From: GCA-2688105 sp964499445
Lineage (GTDB): Bacteria > Chloroflexota > Dehalococcoidia > Dehalococcoidales > GCA-2688105
Direction of reading: 5' to 3'
NCBI GenBank assembly: GCA_964499445.1
Contig: CAZCLE010000003.1
Location: 23,812-87,811 of the forward strand
Length of the DNA stretch: 64,000 bases
Shown here: one piece after another, positions 60,529 to 64,000 of the stretch
Numbering within the stretch: position 1 is the stretch's first letter
Layout: every line of letters starts with the position of its first letter
The notes under the pieces: generated by a model
What the model saw: only the letters and a program-made list of their open reading frames with translations
What the model was told of the DNA's origin: nothing
Database searches by the model: none
Position numbers and translations under genes: made by a program

Positions 60529-61491
60529 GTGATAGGCTGGGTGGGGCTATCTGCCCCGGCGGATATTTTACTGATATTGGCCATTGCCCTGGCTATTGAT
60601 TTAGTTTTGGGTGAACCACCTCGTGTCATACACCCTGTCGTATGGATGGGAAAGGTGGCTTCATTCCTGGAAAAGGGCGGCATTGGTCGCTCCCCCATAG
60701 CTCAGCTTCTCTACGGGCTGGGAATAACCCTGGTCACCATGGGGCTCTTTGTAGCTCCTGCCTATTTTATACTTTTCTATCTAAAGGGTATCAGCTATGC
60801 GGCGTATGTGATTGTCGGAGCCGTGTTCCTCAAGTTCACCTTTTCCTTGAAGGAACTGCGGCGGGTGGCATTAGAAATCAAGAGGCTTCTGCTGAAGGAA
60901 GAGCTGGACAAAGCCCGCTTTGAGCTACGCTCATTAGTCAGCCGTAACACTCAGGATTTACCCAAGCCGCTGCTGGTATCGGCTACTGTGGAGTCGGTGG
61001 CCGAGAGTACCTGCGACAGCTTGGTTGCCCCTCTATTCTTCTTTTTACTTTTTGGTGTCCCCGGCGCCATTGCCTATCGCGTAGTCAACACTCTGGATGC
61101 TATGATGGGCTATCATGGGAAATACGAGTATTTAGGCAAGTTTGTCACCAAGCTGGATGATGTGCTTAATTTTATACCGGCGAGATTATCAGCGTTGCTC
61201 CTGGTTTTAGCCGCTTTTTTGTCCCGGAGGGATGCTCGGAGCTCATGGCAGACGGCACTTAGTAATCATTCCCGAACTGAGAGTCCCAATGCCGGCTGGC
61301 CGATGGCGGCAGTGGCTGGCGCCCTCAATGTGCAACTGGAAAAGAAGGCGCATTATAAATTAGGTAAGGTGAGTGTCCCGCTGATACCAGATACCATTGA
61401 TGCTTCGTTAAGGCTAATGCAAATAGCTGTGCTGGGCTGGGCTTTAATATGTTTCATAGTGGGGGTAGTTTATTTTGTCCATACCACCTAA
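60529..61491 (+). CDS. cbiB: Adenosylcobinamide-phosphate synthase CbiB
   Basis: A 320-aa membrane enzyme attaching aminopropanol phosphate to adenosylcobyric acid. The motifs DLVLGEPPRVIHPVVWMG, RNTQDL, ESVAEST and PLFFFLLFGVPGA are intact. The start is GTG 60529, the base after the previous stop. It overlaps cobD by 17 bases. Confidence 0.93.
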   Translation: MIGWVGLSAPADILLILAIALAIDLVLGEPPRVIHPVVWMGKVASFLEKGGIGRSPIAQLLYGLGITLVTMGLFVAPAYFILFYLKGISYAAYVIVGAVFLKFTFSLKELRRVALEIKRLLLKEELDKARFELRSLVSRNTQDLPKPLLVSATVESVAESTCDSLVAPLFFFLLFGVPGAIAYRVVNTLDAMMGYHGKYEYLGKFVTKLDDVLNFIPARLSALLLVLAAFLSRRDARSSWQTALSNHSRTESPNAGWPMAAVAGALNVQLEKKAHYKLGKVSVPLIPDTIDASLRLMQIAVLGWALICFIVGVVYFVHTT

Positions 61492-62584
61492 TCCTGAGAT
61501 AGAAGGTCTAAAAATCTGTTCTCACGGCGGGCCAAATTGGGCTGAGTTGAGGTCTCTGGGTCTTAATCCTGAGGAGGTTATCGACTTTAGCGTCTGCTCT
61601 AATCCCTTCTCACCCCCGCCCGGGGTAAAGAAGATTTTCAATAGCATTGCCATCGACCGTTATCCTGATTCCGAGACAATTGAACTTAGACAGTGCCTCT
61701 CGGAAAAGTTAGGGGTGGCTCCGGATAACATTCTGGCGGGAAGCGGGGCTACCGAGCTTATTCGTCTCATCGCTTTGGCTTACTTTAGACGCGGGGATTC
61801 AGTGTTAATTCTTGAGCCTACCTTTGGCGAATATGAGGTTGCTTGCCGAATCGTGGGGGCGGAGGTTTTTAAGCAGTGGGGGCGGGTGGAGGAGGACTTT
61901 ACGCTGAGGATAGAAGAGACGGTTGACCTTATCCGGCAACGCTGTCCCAAGGGGATTTTTATTTGCAATCCCAATAATCCTACCGGTCAATACTTCTCCC
62001 GCAAGGAGGTCGAGGCTGTCTTAGATGCTGGTGCCGATAGCCTGCTCATTCTGGACGAGGCTTATGTGGCTTTTACCGACGAAAGCTGGTCGTCTGTAGA
62101 TTTGCTTAACCGGGACAACATAATTATTGTGTGTTCTATGACCAAGGACTACGCCCTGGCTGGTCTGCGCCTTGGTTATGCTGTCACCAATCGGGATATT
62201 ATTGATAGGCTGCGCCGGGTTTGTCCACCGTGGAATGTTAATGTAGTGGCTCAGAAGGCGGGCGTGGCGGCTCTAAGGGAACCGAGTTATCTTGAGCGGT
62301 GTAAGCAGAAGATTAAACAGGCAAAGCAGTTCCTGGTAGATGAGTTTTGCCGGGTTGGTTTCACGGTGATTCCATCAAAGACGAATTTTTTCTTGGTCAG
62401 AGTAGGCGATGGTAAAAAACTTCGCACTACTTTACTTAGGCATGGAATGATGGTGCGCGATTGCGCTTCTTTTGGGTTACCTGAGTATGTCCGTATTGCG
62501 CCTCGCACTATGCCCGAGTGCCAGAGTCTCATCGCCACCATCCAGGCATTGAAGCGTGATGGTGAACTGGATGCCAATATTTAA
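61475..62584 (+). CDS. cobD: Threonine-phosphate decarboxylase CobD-like PLP enzyme
   Basis: A 369-aa fold-type I aminotransferase-like enzyme giving aminopropanol phosphate for the corrinoid nucleotide loop. CSHGGPNW at the N terminus is CobD-like. NPNNPTG, the ILDEAYVAF motif and the PLP lysine in CSMTKDYALAGLRLGY are present. HisC-like activity cannot be excluded on motif alone, but the context supports CobD. The start is TTG 61475. Confidence 0.85.
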   Translation: MSIPPNPEIEGLKICSHGGPNWAELRSLGLNPEEVIDFSVCSNPFSPPPGVKKIFNSIAIDRYPDSETIELRQCLSEKLGVAPDNILAGSGATELIRLIALAYFRRGDSVLILEPTFGEYEVACRIVGAEVFKQWGRVEEDFTLRIEETVDLIRQRCPKGIFICNPNNPTGQYFSRKEVEAVLDAGADSLLILDEAYVAFTDESWSSVDLLNRDNIIIVCSMTKDYALAGLRLGYAVTNRDIIDRLRRVCPPWNVNVVAQKAGVAALREPSYLERCKQKIKQAKQFLVDEFCRVGFTVIPSKTNFFLVRVGDGKKLRTTLLRHGMMVRDCASFGLPEYVRIAPRTMPECQSLIATIQALKRDGELDANI

Positions 62585-62603
62585 ATAGGCTCAGGAGGCG
62601 GAG

Positions 62604-63674
62604 ATGTCAGAATCATTATCCAAAATAATTGAAATGATAAAGCCTCTGGATAAAGGGGCAATGGCTGAAGCTCAAGCCAGGCAGGACCAATTGACCAAAC
62701 CTCCGGGTAGCCTGGGTAGGCTGGAGGAACTGTCCGTTCAACTTGCTGGCATTCAGGGGAGGTCAATACCTCAAATCAGGCACAAGGTTATTATTACTAT
62801 GGCGGGAGACCATGGAGTAGTAGCTGAGAAGGTAGGTAACTGGCCCCAGGAGGTAACCGCTCAGATGGTTTACAATTTCCTTAATGGCGGGGCGGGAATA
62901 AATGTTATTGCCCGTCAGGTAGGAGCCAGGGTTGTGGTGGTTGATATGGGGGTGGCTACTGAACTGGGACCTAATCCTCAGCTTTTATCCCGGAAGATTG
63001 CCCCGGGCACTCAGAATATAACCCAGGGTCAGGCTATGACCCGAGAGCAGGCAGTGAAGGCAATAGAGACGGGGATAGAAATAGTGGCGATGGAGGTGGC
63101 TAAGGGTCTGGACATTGTGGGCACTGGTGATATGGGGATAGGTAATACTACTGCCAGCAGTGCGATTTGTGCGGTTATGATAGGAAAACCAGTGTCTGAG
63201 GTAACCGGCAGAGGCACCGGTATAACCGATGAACAGCTTATACATAAGATAGAAGTGATAGAGAGAGCCCTGGCGGTGAACCACCCTGACCCCAGGCAGC
63301 CGCTGGATGTGCTGGCGAAGGTAGGCGGCTTTGAGATTGGGGGGCTGGTTGGGGTGATGTTAGGGGCAGCCGCTCACCGCATTCCAGTAGTTATTGATGG
63401 CTTTATCTCCGGGGCGGCCGCCCTCATTGCTACGGCGCTGTCACCAAAATTAAAGGATTTCCTCATCGCCGGTCATGTTTCGGTTGAGACTGGTCACAAG
63501 TGGCTACTTAGGCATCTGGGGCTTAAGCCATTGTTGGATTTTGATATGCGTTTAGGTGAGGGCACTGGTGCTGCCCTGGGAATATTTCTGACTGAGGCTT
63601 CAGCCAGGGTTCTGGCGGAGATGGCTACCTTCGCTGAAGCCGGGGTATCTCAGGAGGAAGAGACAGGCAATTGA
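62604..63674 (+). CDS. cobT: Nicotinate-nucleotide--dimethylbenzimidazole phosphoribosyltransferase
   Basis: Activates the lower base of cobamides as its alpha-ribotide. The 356-aa protein has PPGSLGRLEELSVQL, the FLNGGAGINVIARQ segment, GTGDMGIGNTTASSA and the catalytic-Glu end GEGTGAALG. An AGGAGG site precedes the ATG. It overlaps cobS by four bases. Confidence 0.94.
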   Translation: MSESLSKIIEMIKPLDKGAMAEAQARQDQLTKPPGSLGRLEELSVQLAGIQGRSIPQIRHKVIITMAGDHGVVAEKVGNWPQEVTAQMVYNFLNGGAGINVIARQVGARVVVVDMGVATELGPNPQLLSRKIAPGTQNITQGQAMTREQAVKAIETGIEIVAMEVAKGLDIVGTGDMGIGNTTASSAICAVMIGKPVSEVTGRGTGITDEQLIHKIEVIERALAVNHPDPRQPLDVLAKVGGFEIGGLVGVMLGAAAHRIPVVIDGFISGAAALIATALSPKLKDFLIAGHVSVETGHKWLLRHLGLKPLLDFDMRLGEGTGAALGIFLTEASARVLAEMATFAEAGVSQEEETGN

Positions 63675-64000
63675 GTTTCTTAGCTGTTCTGAGGTTTCTA
63701 ACCATTATACCCTTGCCCTGGCACCGTGAGGTTAGCCAGGAGGAGATAGGACGCGCTGTAGGTTATTTCCCTGTGGTCGGGGTTATTATTGGTCTTATCC
63801 TGGCTGGTTTGAATTGGCTGCTATCCCTGTTTTTACCGTCAATGGTGGTCAATGCCTTACTGCTGGTTAGCCTGGTGGTGATTACCGGGGCGCTGCACCT
63901 GGATGGCTTCGTTGATACCTGCGATGGGATAGGTGGTCATAAAGCCCCTGAGGCTCGGTGGCAGATAATGTCTGACAGCCGGGTCGGCGGCTTTGGCATT
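63671..64000 (+). CDS. cobS: Adenosylcobinamide-GDP ribazoletransferase CobS, 3' truncated by the window
   Basis: The first 110 codons of the last enzyme of cobalamin synthesis, which joins adenosylcobinamide-GDP to alpha-ribazole at the membrane. The start is TTG 63671, overlapping cobT. It shows FLTIIPLP, the GYFPVVGVIIGL segment, and the metal-binding GALHLDGFVDTCDGIGG. The frame is open to the last base of the window. Confidence 0.93.
   Translation, partial: MSFLAVLRFLTIIPLPWHREVSQEEIGRAVGYFPVVGVIIGLILAGLNWLLSLFLPSMVVNALLLVSLVVITGALHLDGFVDTCDGIGGHKAPEARWQIMSDSRVGGFGI

Overview
The window reads as chromosomal DNA of an anaerobic, non-phototrophic bacterium, most likely of the class Dehalococcoidia (Chloroflexota). 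This placement is inferred from gene content and style and has not been checked by a search. Supporting signs are rubrerythrin, HdrA/MvhD-type flavin and iron-sulfur proteins, cobinamide salvage (CbiZ, CbiB, CobD, CobT, CobS) under a cobalamin riboswitch, a T-box-controlled trp operon, several archaeal-type housekeeping enzymes (dUTPase, UPF0200-like kinase, a COG1497-like regulator, RtcB with archease), frequent GTG/TTG starts, and no phage or IS element.

Layout. Positions 1-9.4 kb hold housekeeping genes: rsmA (5' truncated), ispE, rubrerythrin, a tRNA nucleotidyltransferase, an EamA transporter, nucleotide metabolism genes, a lipid kinase, DegV and a regulator. A palindrome-rich repeat patch lies at 4.6-5.0 kb. 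Positions 9.4-10.4 kb are a gene graveyard around tRNA-Gly(CCC), with a strong orphan promoter overlapped by dyads. Positions 10.5-17.9 kb are the most distinctive block. A CsoR-family repressor with CstR-like (persulfide-sensor) residues is divergent from an eight-gene run: MvhD, DsrE-like, TusA, MvhD, HdrA-like, HdrA-like and two FrhB/FdhB-like Fe-S proteins. I read this as a sulfur-carrier-linked electron-transfer (possibly bifurcating) complex. Positions 18-19.7 kb hold small zinc-ribbon and lipoprotein genes.

Positions 19.8-27.4 kb are the Trp T-box followed by trpE-trpG-(unknown membrane gene)-trpD-C-F-B-A. Positions 27.7-37.5 kb hold a GYD protein, a thioesterase preceded by an iorA-like 5' remnant, and a branched-chain-type ABC uptake operon with two acyl-CoA ligases. 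The leader of that operon looks like a leader-peptide attenuator. Positions 37.6-45.1 kb are a minus-strand surface-polysaccharide-type cluster (two glycosyltransferases, sulfotransferase, asparagine synthase, large membrane protein). Positions 45.3-48.8 kb carry trpS-archease-rtcB and a zinc-ribbon protein. Positions 48.9-52.5 kb carry an ArsR-permease-three-thioredoxin-like operon facing a Fur-type regulator and a membrane protein. Positions 52.9-56.5 kb carry a methyltransferase, TlpA/CcdA redox genes and a RecB-like nuclease. Positions 56.6-64 kb are the cobalamin riboswitch and the corrinoid uptake and salvage operon, running off the right edge inside cobS.

The common physiological themes are sulfur/thiol redox chemistry, corrinoid scavenging, and uptake plus CoA activation of organic acids. 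All family assignments come from motifs recognised by eye.
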